A stretch of DNA of 60,042 nucleotides, from NCBI GenBank assembly GCA_017745175.1, contig JAGHZY010000028.1, positions 1-60,042 of the forward strand, written 5' to 3'. A program made the position numbers and the translations under genes. Below are positions 8,506 to 18,197 of this stretch, in pieces. The DNA is from Sphingopyxis sp. (lineage in GTDB: Bacteria > Pseudomonadota > Alphaproteobacteria > Sphingomonadales > Sphingomonadaceae). Under the pieces are notes generated by a model. The model had not been told where the DNA came from. It made no database searches and saw nothing but the letters and a program-made list of their open reading frames with translations. The number at the start of each line of letters is the position of its first letter. Position 1 is the first letter of the stretch.

Positions 8506-9005
8506 GCGTCGTCCGCTTCACCGTCGGCGTCGCCATTGTCGGTCAGATTGATCGGCCCGTTCGGCTGGACGGTCGAAATCGCGTGCTTGTAGACGAGCTG
8601 CACCTGCCGCTCGCGCTCGAGCAGCATGCAGAACAGGTCGAAGGCGACGATATCGCCCTGCAGCATCACGCCGTTGACGAGGAACATGGTCACCGACTCG
8701 TCCGAACGGCGAACCGCGTTCAGAAACACGTCCTGCAGCGCCTTGCCCTTGCTCGCCGGCGCGTCGCGCAGATTGTCGCCGAGCAGCGACAGGTCGAAAT
8801 CATGCGACGGCATCACCGTCGAGATCGCATGCTTGTACACCAGCTGCGACTGGCCGTCGCGGCGGAGCAGCAGCGAGAAATTGTCGAACCAGGTGATGAT
8901 GCCCTGCAACTTGACGCCCTTGACCAGGAACATGGTCACAGGGGTCTTGCTCTTGCGGAGGGCGTTGAGGAAAATATCTTGGAGATTCTGGTTTTTATCG
9001 GACAC
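8502..9005 (-). CDS. hfq: RNA chaperone Hfq with two tandem Sm domains (167 aa)
   Basis: Sm-like RNA-binding protein mediating small RNA-mRNA pairing. It is twice the normal length and contains two complete Hfq domains. Domain 1 (about residues 7-66) has [18 protein letters not shown] and YKHAISTV. Domain 2 (about 69-128) has [18 protein letters not shown] and YKHAISTV. Both Sm1 and Sm2 signatures are intact but the copies differ at the distal and rim faces, for example [14 protein letters not shown] against [14 protein letters not shown]. An acidic tail (GDADGEADD) ends the protein. The GTG start at 9005 is supported by AGGAGG six bases upstream; a longer frame to 9053 has no such support. 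A trimer of this chain would form a pseudo-hexamer. Tandem Hfq is, to my knowledge, known from Novosphingobium. Confidence 0.95.
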   Translation of the reverse strand: MSDKNQNLQDIFLNALRKSKTPVTMFLVKGVKLQGIITWFDNFSLLLRRDGQSQLVYKHAISTVMPSHDFDLSLLGDNLRDAPASKGKALQDVFLNAVRRSDESVTMFLVNGVMLQGDIVAFDLFCMLLERERQVQLVYKHAISTVQPNGPINLTDNGDADGEADDA

Positions 9006-9122
9006 ATTTGCCTCCTGTTCTTGGCGGTATAACCGCAGGGTAATTGCCGGCATTCCGGCTCAAAAAGACCTTCTCTTTTGCCAATATGCGGCAAAGCGAA
9101 CGGCAGGTCTAGCGCAAAGCCT

Positions 9123-10502
9123 TCATCCTTCCCCGTCCGAACTCTCGGTAAGGCCCAAAAGTTTCAGTTTGCGGTGCAGCGCCGACCGCTCCATGCCGAT
9201 AAAGGTCGCGGTGCGCGAAATATTGCCTGAAAAGCGATTGATCTGGATACGCAAATATTCCCGCTCGAAATTCTCGCGCGCTTCTTTCAGCGGGATCGCG
9301 GTAATCGATTCCGCGTTCGGCAATATGTCGGTTCCACCGCGCACCAGCTCGGCGGGCAGCATGTCGGCGTCGATCCGGCTCAGCCGGTCGCTCGGCGCGA
9401 GGATCATCACGCGCTCGACCACATTGCGCAGCTCGCGAACGTTGCCCGGCCATTCATGTGCCTGGAGCGCCGCCATCGCTTCGGCGCTGATTTCGGGCGG
9501 CGGCACCCGTCGGTCGGCGGCATAGCGGCGGACGAAATGATCGCACAGGCTCGCGATATCGTCGCGCCGTTCGCGCAGCGGCGGAATATGGACCGGCACG
9601 ACGTTCAGCCGGTAATAAAGATCCTCGCGAAACCGGCTTTCGGCGATTTCGGTCATCAAGTCGCGCGCCGAGCCCGAGATAATGCGAACGTCGACGCGGA
9701 TCATCGTGCGGCCGCCGACGCGGGCGAAGCTCTGGTCGGTCAGGACGCGCAGCACCTTGCCCTGCGTCGTCAGCGGCATGTCGGCGACCTCGTCGAGAAA
9801 CAGCGTTCCGCCATGCGCCTGTTCGAGCAGCCCGACGCGGATCGAGCCGTCCTCGGCCTCCGACCCGAACAATTCGGTTTCGACCGTTTCGGGGTCCATG
9901 CGTGCCGACGAAATGACGCGGAACGGCGCATTGTGCCGGCCGCTCCAGCCGTGGAGCACGCGCGCTGCGACTTCCTTGCCGACACCGGGTGCCCCCGTGA
10001 TCAGCACGCGGCTTCCTGTTCCCGCCACGCGCTTGAGCGTCGCGCGCACATTGTTGATCGCCGCGCTCGTCCCGGTGAGCTCGTCCGACGGCCCCGCCTT
10101 TTCGCGGAGCTGCTCATATTCGAACTTCAGCCGCTCATTCTCGGTCGCACGCGCGACAAGGTGAAGCAGGCGCGACGCCTCGAACGGCTTTTCGATGAAA
10201 TCGAACGCGCCGCGGCGGATCGCCGCGACCGCGGTGTCGAGCCCGCCGTGGCCCGAAATGACGATGATCGGCAAGGTCGGATCGAAGGCCTTGATCGCCT
10301 CGACCAGCCCGAGCCCGTCGAGCCTCGACCCCTGCAGCCAGACGTCGATCAGCGCAAGCGACGGCCGCCGCTGACGGATCGCCTCGAGGGCAGAATCGCT
10401 GTCGGACGCGGTCCGCGCCTCATAACCTTCGTCTTCCATGACCCCGGCGACGAGGTCGCAGATGTCGCGTTCGTCATCGACGATCAGAATATCAAGCGCC
10501 AT
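9123..10502 (-). CDS. ntrX: Nitrogen-regulation response regulator NtrX (459 aa)
   Basis: Response regulator partner of NtrY. Order: receiver domain (residues 1-120, LIVDDERD and the phosphoacceptor region LALIDVWLQG), AAA+ domain (about 145-375, Walker A GAPGVGKE, Walker B GGTLFLDEVADMP) and a C-terminal Fis-type helix-turn-helix (SGNISRTATFIGMERSALHRKL). The sigma54-contact GAFTGA loop is absent: the matching segment reads FGSEAEDGSIRVGLLEQA. That is usual for NtrX and suggests it does not act as a classical sigma54 activator. The ATG at 10502 begins MALDILIVDDE; the gene starts inside the last codons of ntrY, so the two are coupled. Confidence 0.94.
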   Translation of the reverse strand: MALDILIVDDERDICDLVAGVMEDEGYEARTASDSDSALEAIRQRRPSLALIDVWLQGSRLDGLGLVEAIKAFDPTLPIIVISGHGGLDTAVAAIRRGAFDFIEKPFEASRLLHLVARATENERLKFEYEQLREKAGPSDELTGTSAAINNVRATLKRVAGTGSRVLITGAPGVGKEVAARVLHGWSGRHNAPFRVISSARMDPETVETELFGSEAEDGSIRVGLLEQAHGGTLFLDEVADMPLTTQGKVLRVLTDQSFARVGGRTMIRVDVRIISGSARDLMTEIAESRFREDLYYRLNVVPVHIPPLRERRDDIASLCDHFVRRYAADRRVPPPEISAEAMAALQAHEWPGNVRELRNVVERVMILAPSDRLSRIDADMLPAELVRGGTDILPNAESITAIPLKEARENFEREYLRIQINRFSGNISRTATFIGMERSALHRKLKLLGLTESSDGEG

Positions 10503-12774
10503 GATCTTCTCTGTCCTGCCGGTTCCGGACACGTCCCGGAACCGATTCACCCTGCCCCATATTCTGTTCGCTTCCCTTGCCGGCGAGCGGCAGCAGCCGG
10601 TCGGGATGCAGTGTCAGCGTCACGCACGTCCCCTGCCCGGCCGGATTGTCCGAAAATTCCAGTTCCCCATAATGTTGCTCGACGATCTTCTTGACGATCG
10701 CGAGCCCCAAGCCGGTCCCGCCCTGCCGCGTCGTCATATAGGGCTCGGCGATCGCATCGCGCGCTTCGGGAAGCCCGATACCGTCGTCGGTCACGCGAAT
10801 GACGATCTCGCCCACGGCACCGGCATCGAGCGTCGCGCCGATATGTCCGGTTGCCACGGATTCGGAATTTCTATATTTTTCTTCTATCGCTTCGACCGCA
10901 TTCTTCACAATATTCGTCAGCGCCTGCGACAGCAGACGACGGTCGCAGACAAGCGGCTCGATCTCGGCGGGCGTCCTGACCGAAAAGACGATATCGGGCT
11001 TGGCGACCTCGAACAGGAATACCGCCTGGCGGAGGATGTCGCGAACATCCTCGACCCCGAAGGTCGGCTTGGGCATCCGCGCGAAACTCGAAAATTCGTC
11101 GACCATCCGCCGCATGTCGTGCACCTGGCGGACCACCGTGTCGGTCAGCTTGCGGAATGTTGCCGCATCGCCCTCGACCTTGTCGCCGAACCGGCGCTGC
11201 AGACGCTCGGCCGCGAGCTGGATCGGGGTAAGCGGATTCTTGATTTCATGCGCGATACGCCGCGCCACATCGGACCATGCCGCGCGGCGCTGGTCGAGCA
11301 GCTGCTGGGTGATATCCTCGAAACTGAGAACGAAGCCGTCGCCCTGCGCCACCGCCTTCGCCGCGAGGGTGGCAGGTTCGGCGTCCTTTCGCGACAATTG
11401 CACGATCCCCTCGCGCTCCTCGCTCGTCAGCAGCCGCGCCAGCTCGGGCGCGACGTCGTCGAGCGGCTGGCCGGTGAGGCATTCGGCCGACTGGCAGATG
11501 AGCCGCTCGGCGGCGGCATTTGCCAGCAGGATACGGCGATCGGCGTCGACCGATACCACGGCCGACGAAACGCCGCTCAGCACGGCCTCGATGAAACTGC
11601 GGCGCGCCTCGAGCTGCTCATTCACGCTGACAAGCGCCCCCGTCTGTCGCTCGATCTGCTCGGTCATGCGGTTGAACGCGCGGGTGAGCACCGAAATTTC
11701 ATCGCCGCGTGCCGGCGGGGTCACGCGAACCGACAGGTCGCCGCCCGCCGCGGTCCGCGTGGCGCCGATCAGCGTTCCCAGCGGGCGGACGATGCGGTCG
11801 GCAACGACGATCGCCGCGATGACCGCGAGCGCGAGAAGCAGCAACGAGCCCAGATAGAGCGCACCGTTGAACTGAAGCTGCAGCTGCTGCGACCGGCCGA
11901 ACAATGCATTATAGTCCGCGAGAACGCTGCGCGCGCGATCGAACTGTTCCAATCCCAATATGTTCGCATCGCGCGACGCGTAGACATAGGCATTGGCCCG
12001 CCCCGGAAGCCGCGTCGCCGCCTCGATGCGGTCCGACTTCTGCAGGACGACGACCGGTTCGCCCCGATTGAGCCTCGCGACCGTCTCGGGCGAAATCCGC
12101 GCCTCGGCGGCGCGATTGTCGGGATCGACCATCACCGGCGTCCGCGCGATGCCATCGGCGCCGATCTCGATGATCGCCGACTCGTTGAGCTCGCGAAGCA
12201 CGACCTGCTGCCCATAGGCGTTCTGGAACGTATCGCTGTCGATCGGATAGCGGGTCAGATAATCGCTGAGGTCCTTTGCCATCGTCGTGGTGTTCGCGCT
12301 CACCGACTTCTGGCTGTCCTCGTAAAAGGCCTGCGCCATGTTGGCCGCATTTTCGAACATCCCGCGCGAGCGGTCCGAGTACCAGAAGTTCACCCCGAAC
12401 TGGAACAGGAGCGACGCGAAGATCACGACCAGCAGCGTCGGCGCCGCCGCGATCAGCGAAAAGAGCGCGACGAGCCGGACATGGAGGCGGCCGTTACCGC
12501 CCGCCATCGACCGCACCGCGCGCGCGCGCGCGACGCGGCTGCCGATCAGCACGATCAGCGCCATCGCGGGCACCAGATTGACGACCATGATCGCGGCAAC
12601 CAGCGCGGGCGTGAGCAACCGTTCGCTCTGCGCGTCGCCGGTGACGAAGATATAGGTCGCGATCGCGACGCTGACGATGGCAGCAAGCGTGTAATATTCG
12701 GGGGCGAAATGCCATCCGTTCGCGCGCGCGCTGTCACGATCATCGTCTTTGGTCAGGGACGCGGCGGACTCCAT
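10492..12774 (-). CDS. ntrY: Sensor histidine kinase NtrY (760 aa)
   Basis: Membrane sensor kinase that phosphorylates NtrX. Three hydrophobic segments lie in the first 120 residues, followed by a periplasmic region and a further membrane segment (SLLLLALAVIAAIVVADRIV). After these come a HAMP region, a PAS domain, the HisKA motif [15 protein letters not shown] with the phosphoacceptor His, and the HATPase domain (NIVKNAVEAIEEK N-box, DDGIGLPE G1, GGTGLGLAIVKKIV G2). The ATG at 12774 (MESAASLTKDDD) is preferred; ATG 12804 and a GTG at 12852 are possible and none has a clear ribosome site. It overlaps ntrX by 11 bases. Confidence 0.93.
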   Translation of the reverse strand: MESAASLTKDDDRDSARANGWHFAPEYYTLAAIVSVAIATYIFVTGDAQSERLLTPALVAAIMVVNLVPAMALIVLIGSRVARARAVRSMAGGNGRLHVRLVALFSLIAAAPTLLVVIFASLLFQFGVNFWYSDRSRGMFENAANMAQAFYEDSQKSVSANTTTMAKDLSDYLTRYPIDSDTFQNAYGQQVVLRELNESAIIEIGADGIARTPVMVDPDNRAAEARISPETVARLNRGEPVVVLQKSDRIEAATRLPGRANAYVYASRDANILGLEQFDRARSVLADYNALFGRSQQLQLQFNGALYLGSLLLLALAVIAAIVVADRIVRPLGTLIGATRTAAGGDLSVRVTPPARGDEISVLTRAFNRMTEQIERQTGALVSVNEQLEARRSFIEAVLSGVSSAVVSVDADRRILLANAAAERLICQSAECLTGQPLDDVAPELARLLTSEEREGIVQLSRKDAEPATLAAKAVAQGDGFVLSFEDITQQLLDQRRAAWSDVARRIAHEIKNPLTPIQLAAERLQRRFGDKVEGDAATFRKLTDTVVRQVHDMRRMVDEFSSFARMPKPTFGVEDVRDILRQAVFLFEVAKPDIVFSVRTPAEIEPLVCDRRLLSQALTNIVKNAVEAIEEKYRNSESVATGHIGATLDAGAVGEIVIRVTDDGIGLPEARDAIAEPYMTTRQGGTGLGLAIVKKIVEQHYGELEFSDNPAGQGTCVTLTLHPDRLLPLAGKGSEQNMGQGESVPGRVRNRQDREDHGA

Positions 12775-12867
12775 TGTTGCCGTGTTACGACAATCCTGTT
12801 GCATAGAAAACACACAATCGGCCCGAGCGTCGCCCGACTGCGCCGATTTCACGATTATTGCCCGATA

Positions 12868-14280
12868 TCAGGGATGCGAGGGATCGATGTCGAGCTGCCC
12901 GAGGCGTTTTCTCAGCGTGTTGCGATTGATGCCAAGGCGTCGTGCCGCTTCCAGCTGGTTGCCGCGAACGTCGCGAAGCACACGGCGTAACAGCGCGGCT
13001 TCGACGATCGCCTCGAGCTGTTCGTGAATATCGCCTTCGCCCGTCGCGGCCATCCGCTCGCGCGCCCAGTCGTCGACGGCGCGCGCGATCAGGACGGCGG
13101 GTTCGACCGCGCCCCCGCCCTCGCCGCGTTCGTGCAATACCGTCTCGACATCGCGCACGGTCACAACGGTGTCGCGCGACAATACGGCGAGCCGCTGCAC
13201 GACATTGCCTAGCTCGCGCACATTGCCCGGCCAGTCATAGCGTTCGAGCCATTGCATCGCCTCGGGCGCGAACTGGCGGTCGGGAAGGCCCGAACTGCGC
13301 CCGGCCTCGACAAAATGGCCGACGAGCGCGGCAATGTCGCTGCGCCGGTCGCGCAGCGGCGGCAGCGTGACCGGAATCACGTTGAGCCGGTAGAAAAGAT
13401 CCTCGCGGAACCGGCCATCGGCGACGAGCGAGCGCATGTCGCGATGCGTCGCGGCGATAACGCGAACATCGGCGCGGAGCGCCTGATTGCCGCCGACGGT
13501 CGAATATTCGTTGCTCTGGAGGACACGGAGCAGCCGCGTTTGCGCCTCGATCGGCATATCGCCGATTTCGTCGAGGAAGAGCGTGCCGCCGGCCGCCTGT
13601 TCGAAGCGTCCCGCATTGCGGCTGTGTGCCCCGGTAAAGGCGCCCTTTTCGTGCCCGAACAGCTCGGCCTCGATCAGTTCGCGCGGGATCGCCGCCATGT
13701 TGATCGCCACGAACGGCCCCGAACGACGCAGCCCGGTCGCATGGATCGCGCGCGCCACGACCTCCTTGCCGGTACCCGACTCGCCGAGGATCAGCACCGC
13801 GAGATCGTTCGACGCAAGCCGGGCGATGGTACGATACACCGCCTGCATGGCCGGCGCGCGTCCGACGAGACCGTGGCTGTCGGCCGGCGCCGCGTCGCGT
13901 GCCGCGGGCTCGGCACGCCTTTCGAGCGCTGCCCGGACGCCGGCGGTCAATTCGTCGAGATCGAACGGCTTGGGCAGATAATCATAGCTGCCGATGCCCG
14001 TCGCGCGCACGGCGGTATCGAGCGTATTCTGCGCCGAGAGCACGATCACCGGCGTCGCGGCATCGACCGACGCGCCGGCGAGCGAGTCGATTCCGTCACC
14101 GTCCGGCAGGACGACGTCGGTGATGATAAGGTCGGGGCGATTGGCGCCCAGCCATGCATTGCGTTCGGCGACGCTGCCGACCGACACGAAATGCGCGCAT
14201 TCGCCGACGAGCGTTTCGCGGATGATCATCGTGATCGCCGGATCGTCCTCGACCAGCAGGATCGTCTTGCCGCCGGTCAT
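12868..14280 (-). CDS. ntrC: Nitrogen-regulation response regulator NtrC (470 aa)
   Basis: Sigma54-dependent transcription activator of nitrogen-assimilation genes, phosphorylated by NtrB. Receiver domain at residues 1-120 (LLVEDDPAI, LIITDVVLPDGDG), AAA+ domain with Walker A GESGTGKEVVARAIH, the sigma54-contact loop EKGAFTGAH and Walker B GGTLFLDEIGDMP, and a C-terminal Fis-type HTH (NQLEAARRLGINRNTLRKRL). All catalytic and sigma54-binding motifs are intact, unlike NtrX. The ATG at 14280 overlaps the ntrB stop by four bases (ATGA), so translation is coupled. A 93-base gap separates it from ntrY, which may hold a separate ntrYX promoter. Confidence 0.96.
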   Translation of the reverse strand: MTGGKTILLVEDDPAITMIIRETLVGECAHFVSVGSVAERNAWLGANRPDLIITDVVLPDGDGIDSLAGASVDAATPVIVLSAQNTLDTAVRATGIGSYDYLPKPFDLDELTAGVRAALERRAEPAARDAAPADSHGLVGRAPAMQAVYRTIARLASNDLAVLILGESGTGKEVVARAIHATGLRRSGPFVAINMAAIPRELIEAELFGHEKGAFTGAHSRNAGRFEQAAGGTLFLDEIGDMPIEAQTRLLRVLQSNEYSTVGGNQALRADVRVIAATHRDMRSLVADGRFREDLFYRLNVIPVTLPPLRDRRSDIAALVGHFVEAGRSSGLPDRQFAPEAMQWLERYDWPGNVRELGNVVQRLAVLSRDTVVTVRDVETVLHERGEGGGAVEPAVLIARAVDDWARERMAATGEGDIHEQLEAIVEAALLRRVLRDVRGNQLEAARRLGINRNTLRKRLGQLDIDPSHP

Positions 14281-15368
14281 GCCGTGCGCCCTTTTGGCGC
14301 GGCAGGCAGATGCACGCGAAACCGCGTCCAGTCTCCGTCGCGAATATGCTGGACCGTCCCCCCCATGTCGCGCGCCAGCTTCGCGACGAGCGCGAGGCCA
14401 AGCCCCCGCCCCTCGCGCTTGGTCGTGACGAAGGGATCGAACAGGTCGCCGCGGATATCGGCGGGCACGCCCGGTCCGTTGTCGCTGACACTGACCTCGA
14501 TCGGCAGCGCGATGCGGCCGCGTCCATCGCCATTGTCGATCGACAGGCCGTGCCGGTAAGCGGTCGTGAGCCGGACGACACCGTCGTCGCGCCCGCCGAG
14601 CGCCTCGCAACCGTTGGTAAGGAGGTTCAGCAATATCTGGACAAGGGCGTCATGGTTTCCGTGCACCAGCGGCAGCGAAGGGTCGAAATCCTCGGCAAAG
14701 CGGACGCCGGGGAACTGACGCGCCCGCGCCGTTTCCATGGCCTGGTGAATCGGCTGATAGAGGTTGATCGGCGCGCAGGCGATCGGCTGCCCGCGCGAGA
14801 AATGCTCCATCTGGTCGATCAGCGTCGCGATCCGGTCGACCTCGGCACAGATCAGCGTGGTAAAGCGCTCGCCGCCCGCATCGGTCTTGCGCGCGAGCAG
14901 CTGCGCCGCTCCCTTGATCCCCGCGAGCGGGTTCTTGATCTCGTGCGCCAGCATCGACGCAGCGGCGCCCGCGGCGCGCCCCGAACGGCCGATGGCACCG
15001 CCCATCAGTTCGGCATCGCTTTGCGACGGTACGAGCGCAAGGATGCGGTGGCCGCTCTGGCCATAGGGGACCATCTGCATGTCGACGAAGATCGATTTGC
15101 GGCCGCCGATCGAGATTTCGGCGCGATGCGCGAACAGCGCCGACGTCGCGGCGTCGTTCATTCGCAGACGATAGCTTCGATCCATCTGGATGACGTCATA
15201 GATGACGCGCCCGACCATCGCCGAACGGCCGATATTGCAAAGCTGCTCCGCCGCGGCATTGACGAACAGGACCACGCCGCCCCCGTCGATCAGCAGGGTG
15301 GGCACGGGATGCGACTGGATCAGCTCGTCATGGTCGAAGCTCGGGATGCTCGACGCGAGCGTGATCAC
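14277..15368 (-). CDS. ntrB: Nitrogen-regulation sensor kinase/phosphatase NtrB (363 aa)
   Basis: Soluble histidine kinase that controls NtrC phosphorylation in response to the PII nitrogen signal. N-terminal PAS domain (about residues 12-115, [22 protein letters not shown]), HisKA with [23 protein letters not shown] (phosphoacceptor His), then HATPase with [12 protein letters not shown] (N-box), VSDNGPGVP (G1) and [14 protein letters not shown] (G2). Length and layout are those of NtrB. Overlaps of four bases with dusB upstream and ntrC downstream place it firmly in the dusB-ntrBC operon. Confidence 0.95.
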   Translation of the reverse strand: MITLASSIPSFDHDELIQSHPVPTLLIDGGGVVLFVNAAAEQLCNIGRSAMVGRVIYDVIQMDRSYRLRMNDAATSALFAHRAEISIGGRKSIFVDMQMVPYGQSGHRILALVPSQSDAELMGGAIGRSGRAAGAAASMLAHEIKNPLAGIKGAAQLLARKTDAGGERFTTLICAEVDRIATLIDQMEHFSRGQPIACAPINLYQPIHQAMETARARQFPGVRFAEDFDPSLPLVHGNHDALVQILLNLLTNGCEALGGRDDGVVRLTTAYRHGLSIDNGDGRGRIALPIEVSVSDNGPGVPADIRGDLFDPFVTTKREGRGLGLALVAKLARDMGGTVQHIRDGDWTRFRVHLPAAPKGRTA

Positions 15369-16363
15369 GCCGCCGCCCTGGTGAGGTGCGGGCCGTAAAA
15401 CGCTTCGAGCGCGTCGAGCACGCCCTTGCTATCGGGAATCTGGTTGACCTTGTTGCGGAACTCGGCCGAACCATGCAGCCCCTTGACGTACCAGCCGAGG
15501 TGCTTGCGCGCCATATTGACGCCTGTCATCTCGCCATAATGGTCGATCATTGCTCGATAATGCGATGTGATGACGTCATATTGTTCATCGAGGCCGGGAT
15601 CGGGCCGCTCGGCCTCGCCACGAAGCGCCGCCATCACCTGCCCGAGCAGCCACGGGCGGCCATAGGCTCCGCGGCCGATCATGACGCCATCGGCGCCGCT
15701 CTGTGCAAGCGCGGTGCGTGCATCGTCAGCCGAACAGATGTCGCCATTGACGATGACGGGAATCGACACGGCATCCTTGACCGTGCGGACAAACCCCCAA
15801 TCGGCCTCGCCGCGATACATCTGGTTGCGCGTGCGGCCGTGGACGGTGACCAGCTTCGCGCCGAGGTCCTCGGCGATATGCGCCAGCTCGGGGGCGTTGA
15901 GGCTGTCGTGGCACCAGCCCATACGCATCTTGACCGTCACGGGAACGCTTACTGCCTTCACGCAGGATTCGATCAGCGCAGCGGCGAGCCTGAGGTCGCG
16001 CATCAGCGCCGAGCCGGCGTCGCCGTTGGTAACCTTGCGCACCGGACAGCCCATATTGATGTCGATGATCGACGCGCCGCGGTCCTCGTTGAGCTTTGCC
16101 GCCTCGCCCATTTCATTGGGCGTGCAACCGACGAGCTGCATCGACACCGGCTCCTCGACCGGGTCCCAAGCCGCCTTCTGGATCGACTGGCGCGTCTCGC
16201 GGATCGCGGCCTGGCTCGCGATCATCTCGGTGACGTTGAGCCCCGAGCCGTAATAGCGGACGAGCTTGCGGAACGGCAGGTCGGTGACACCCGTCATCGG
16301 CGCGAGGATCACAGGATCCGCGATCGTGATATTACCGATCTGGATGGGCCGGAGCGGCGCCAT
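15365..16363 (-). CDS. dusB: tRNA-dihydrouridine synthase DusB / NifR3 (332 aa)
   Basis: FMN-dependent enzyme that reduces specific uridines in the tRNA D-loop. TIM-barrel start [19 protein letters not shown] and the catalytic cysteine in [15 protein letters not shown] are clear, followed by [18 protein letters not shown] and VNGDI motifs. It is the first gene of the leftward operon; in alphaproteobacteria this gene is called nifR3 and always leads ntrBC. An inverted repeat (16380-16398) lies 17 bases upstream of the ATG and may be the operator of the whole operon. Confidence 0.96.
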   Translation of the reverse strand: MAPLRPIQIGNITIADPVILAPMTGVTDLPFRKLVRYYGSGLNVTEMIASQAAIRETRQSIQKAAWDPVEEPVSMQLVGCTPNEMGEAAKLNEDRGASIIDINMGCPVRKVTNGDAGSALMRDLRLAAALIESCVKAVSVPVTVKMRMGWCHDSLNAPELAHIAEDLGAKLVTVHGRTRNQMYRGEADWGFVRTVKDAVSIPVIVNGDICSADDARTALAQSGADGVMIGRGAYGRPWLLGQVMAALRGEAERPDPGLDEQYDVITSHYRAMIDHYGEMTGVNMARKHLGWYVKGLHGSAEFRNKVNQIPDSKGVLDALEAFYGPHLTRAAA

Positions 16364-16379
16364 GGCGGGGAGCTTTCGT

Positions 16380-16398
16380 CAAAATTGCCTAAATTTTG
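16380..16398. promoter_or_regulatory. Inverted repeat between dusB and ispDF
   Basis: CAAAATT and AATTTTG (7-bp perfect arms, 5-base spacer GCCTA) in the 97-base divergent region. It is AT-rich within GC-rich surroundings, 17 bases before the dusB start codon, and could be an operator for the ntr operon. Confidence 0.4.
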
Positions 16399-16460
16399 AG
16401 CAGCCCCTACACGCTAAGCCGCTTTCCCGCAAGGCGCGGCTGCGCTAACCGGCGCGGCTG

Positions 16461-17636
16461 ATGACCGAGTCCGTCCTCTCGCCCGCCCCGCGCGTCACGG
16501 TAATCCTGCTTGCCGGGGGCCAGGGAACGCGTGCCGGTTTCGGCCGGCCGAAGCAGCTCGAGGCGCTGGGTGGCAAACCGGTCCTCCGGTGGAGCCTCGA
16601 CGCCTTTGCCGCGCATCCTGCCATTTCGGGCGGTGTACTGGTGGCGAATGACGACGTCATAACCGCCGTCGGCCCATTGCCGGATGCGTGGATTTCCGCC
16701 GAGCCCGGCACCGAACGGCAGCAATCGGTATCCAATGCGCTCGGCGCGCTCGCTGCCCGGGACGATGCCACGCTGGTACTGGTTCACGACGCCGCGCGGC
16801 CGGGTGTGCGTACGGACGTCATCGATCGCCTGCTCGCGGCCCTGCAAACGGCCGAGGCTGCCATCCCGACGCTGCCCGTTCCCGACACGCTGGTCGAACA
16901 GGCGCACGGTGATGCCGGCGATGCGGTCGATCGCAGCGTCCTTGCGCGCGTCCAGACCCCGCAGGCCTTTCGTCTGGGTATTTTGCGGCGCGCACACGCC
17001 GAGGCGGTCGAAGCCGCCGCGACCGACGATGCGCAGCTCGTTCGCCGGCTGGGCGTCGCCGTTGCCACGGTCGCCGGCGACGCGCGGCTGCATAAACTGA
17101 CATATGCCGAGGATATGGCGATCCTCTCGGGACTTTTGGGGGCGGATGCCATGAGAACAGCCGTCGGAATGGGCTATGACGTCCACCGTCTCGTCGCGGG
17201 CAAGCCGCTATGGATCGGCGGCATGGAAATCGCGCATAGCCATGGACTTGAGGGGCATAGCGATGCCGACGTCGCGCTTCATGCGCTGACCGACGCGATC
17301 CTCGGCGCGCTCGCCGACGGCGATATCGGCGACCATTTTCCGCCGAGCGACCCGCAGTGGCGCGGCGCCGCATCGCACCGCTTCCTCGCCTTCGCCGGCG
17401 ATCGCGTCGCGGCGCGTGGCGGGCGCATCGACCATCTCGACCTGACGATCATCGCCGAAGCGCCGAAAATCGGCCCGCATCGGGACAGTATCCGTGGGCG
17501 CATTTCCGAAATCCTTGCGATTCCGCGCGAACGGGTTAGTGTGAAGGCGACAACGACAGAGCGGCTGGGCTTTACCGGCCGCCGCGAGGGGATAGCGGCC
17601 CAGGCCGTCGCGACCTTGAAACTTCCGGAGAATTGA
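16461..17636 (+). CDS. ispDF: Bifunctional IspD-IspF enzyme of the MEP pathway (391 aa)
   Basis: Fusion carrying two non-consecutive steps of isoprenoid precursor synthesis. IspD part (about residues 1-230): cytidylyltransferase for 2-C-methyl-D-erythritol 4-phosphate, with ILLAGGQGTRAG, HDAARPGV and VQTPQAFR. IspF part (about 231-391, from MRTAVGMGYDVHRL): 2,4-cyclodiphosphate synthase with zinc ligands in DVHR, GHSDADV and TTTERLGFTGR. Such fusions are common in alphaproteobacteria. The ATG at 16461 opens the gene; downstream, a GGAG sequence just before its own stop serves the following amidase gene, so the two are one operon. Confidence 0.96.
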   Translation: MTESVLSPAPRVTVILLAGGQGTRAGFGRPKQLEALGGKPVLRWSLDAFAAHPAISGGVLVANDDVITAVGPLPDAWISAEPGTERQQSVSNALGALAARDDATLVLVHDAARPGVRTDVIDRLLAALQTAEAAIPTLPVPDTLVEQAHGDAGDAVDRSVLARVQTPQAFRLGILRRAHAEAVEAAATDDAQLVRRLGVAVATVAGDARLHKLTYAEDMAILSGLLGADAMRTAVGMGYDVHRLVAGKPLWIGGMEIAHSHGLEGHSDADVALHALTDAILGALADGDIGDHFPPSDPQWRGAASHRFLAFAGDRVAARGGRIDHLDLTIIAEAPKIGPHRDSIRGRISEILAIPRERVSVKATTTERLGFTGRREGIAAQAVATLKLPEN

Positions 17637-17639
17637 ACC

Positions 17640-18197
17640 TTGCAGTCTGTCGAAAAAGCGCGCCTCGCCGCGCGCGACGAACGCGCCACAAGCGTTCTTG
17701 CCAACAATCGCGCCGCGGGACGCAGGGTCGCCGTCGCCGAAAGCTGCACCGGCGGCATGGTCAGCGCCGCGCTGACCGACATCGCGGGAAGCTCCGACGT
17801 CTTCTCGGCCGGCTTCATCACCTATTCGGCCCATGCCAAACAGACCCAGCTCGACGTCAGCAGCGAGATCATCGAGACCTTCGGCGAGGTCTCGCTCGCG
17901 ACCGCCTGGGCGATGGCTGCAGGCGCGCTGGCAAACAGCGATGCCGATGTTGCGGTCGCGATCACGGGCATTGCCGGTCCCGGCGGCGGATCGGAAAAGA
18001 AACCGGTCGGACAGGTCGTCTTCGCACGTGCGTTGCGCGGGCAGGATCCCGACGATTATTTCACCCAGCGCGTCCAGTTCGAATCGACCGATCGCGCCGC
18101 GATCCGTCAGGCCGCGACGCTGTTCGCGCTCGATCTGCTTCAGCCCGACAGGGACGGACTGCGGCCGTCCGAGGATATCGCCCTTCCCGCGCCGTAA
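17640..18197 (+). CDS. CinA-type nicotinamide-nucleotide amidohydrolase (185 aa)
   Basis: Stand-alone CinA C-terminal (PncC-type) domain, which deamidates nicotinamide mononucleotide in pyridine-nucleotide salvage. Characteristic motifs are AVAESCTGGMVSAALTDIAGSS, GFITYSAHAK, AITGIAGPGGGSEKKPVG. The N-terminal molybdopterin-like domain of full-length CinA is absent, which is normal for this short form. It starts at a TTG (17640), four bases after the ispDF stop, with GGAG nine bases upstream. Its 3' end overlaps the convergent COQ10-like gene by 58 bases. Confidence 0.9.
   Translation: MQSVEKARLAARDERATSVLANNRAAGRRVAVAESCTGGMVSAALTDIAGSSDVFSAGFITYSAHAKQTQLDVSSEIIETFGEVSLATAWAMAAGALANSDADVAVAITGIAGPGGGSEKKPVGQVVFARALRGQDPDDYFTQRVQFESTDRAAIRQAATLFALDLLQPDRDGLRPSEDIALPAP

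Noticed and set aside
9077..9095. Terminator between ntrX and hfq (TTTGCC/GGCAAA)
   Set aside because: Only 6-bp AT-containing arms and no T-run follows on the minus strand; too weak to call.
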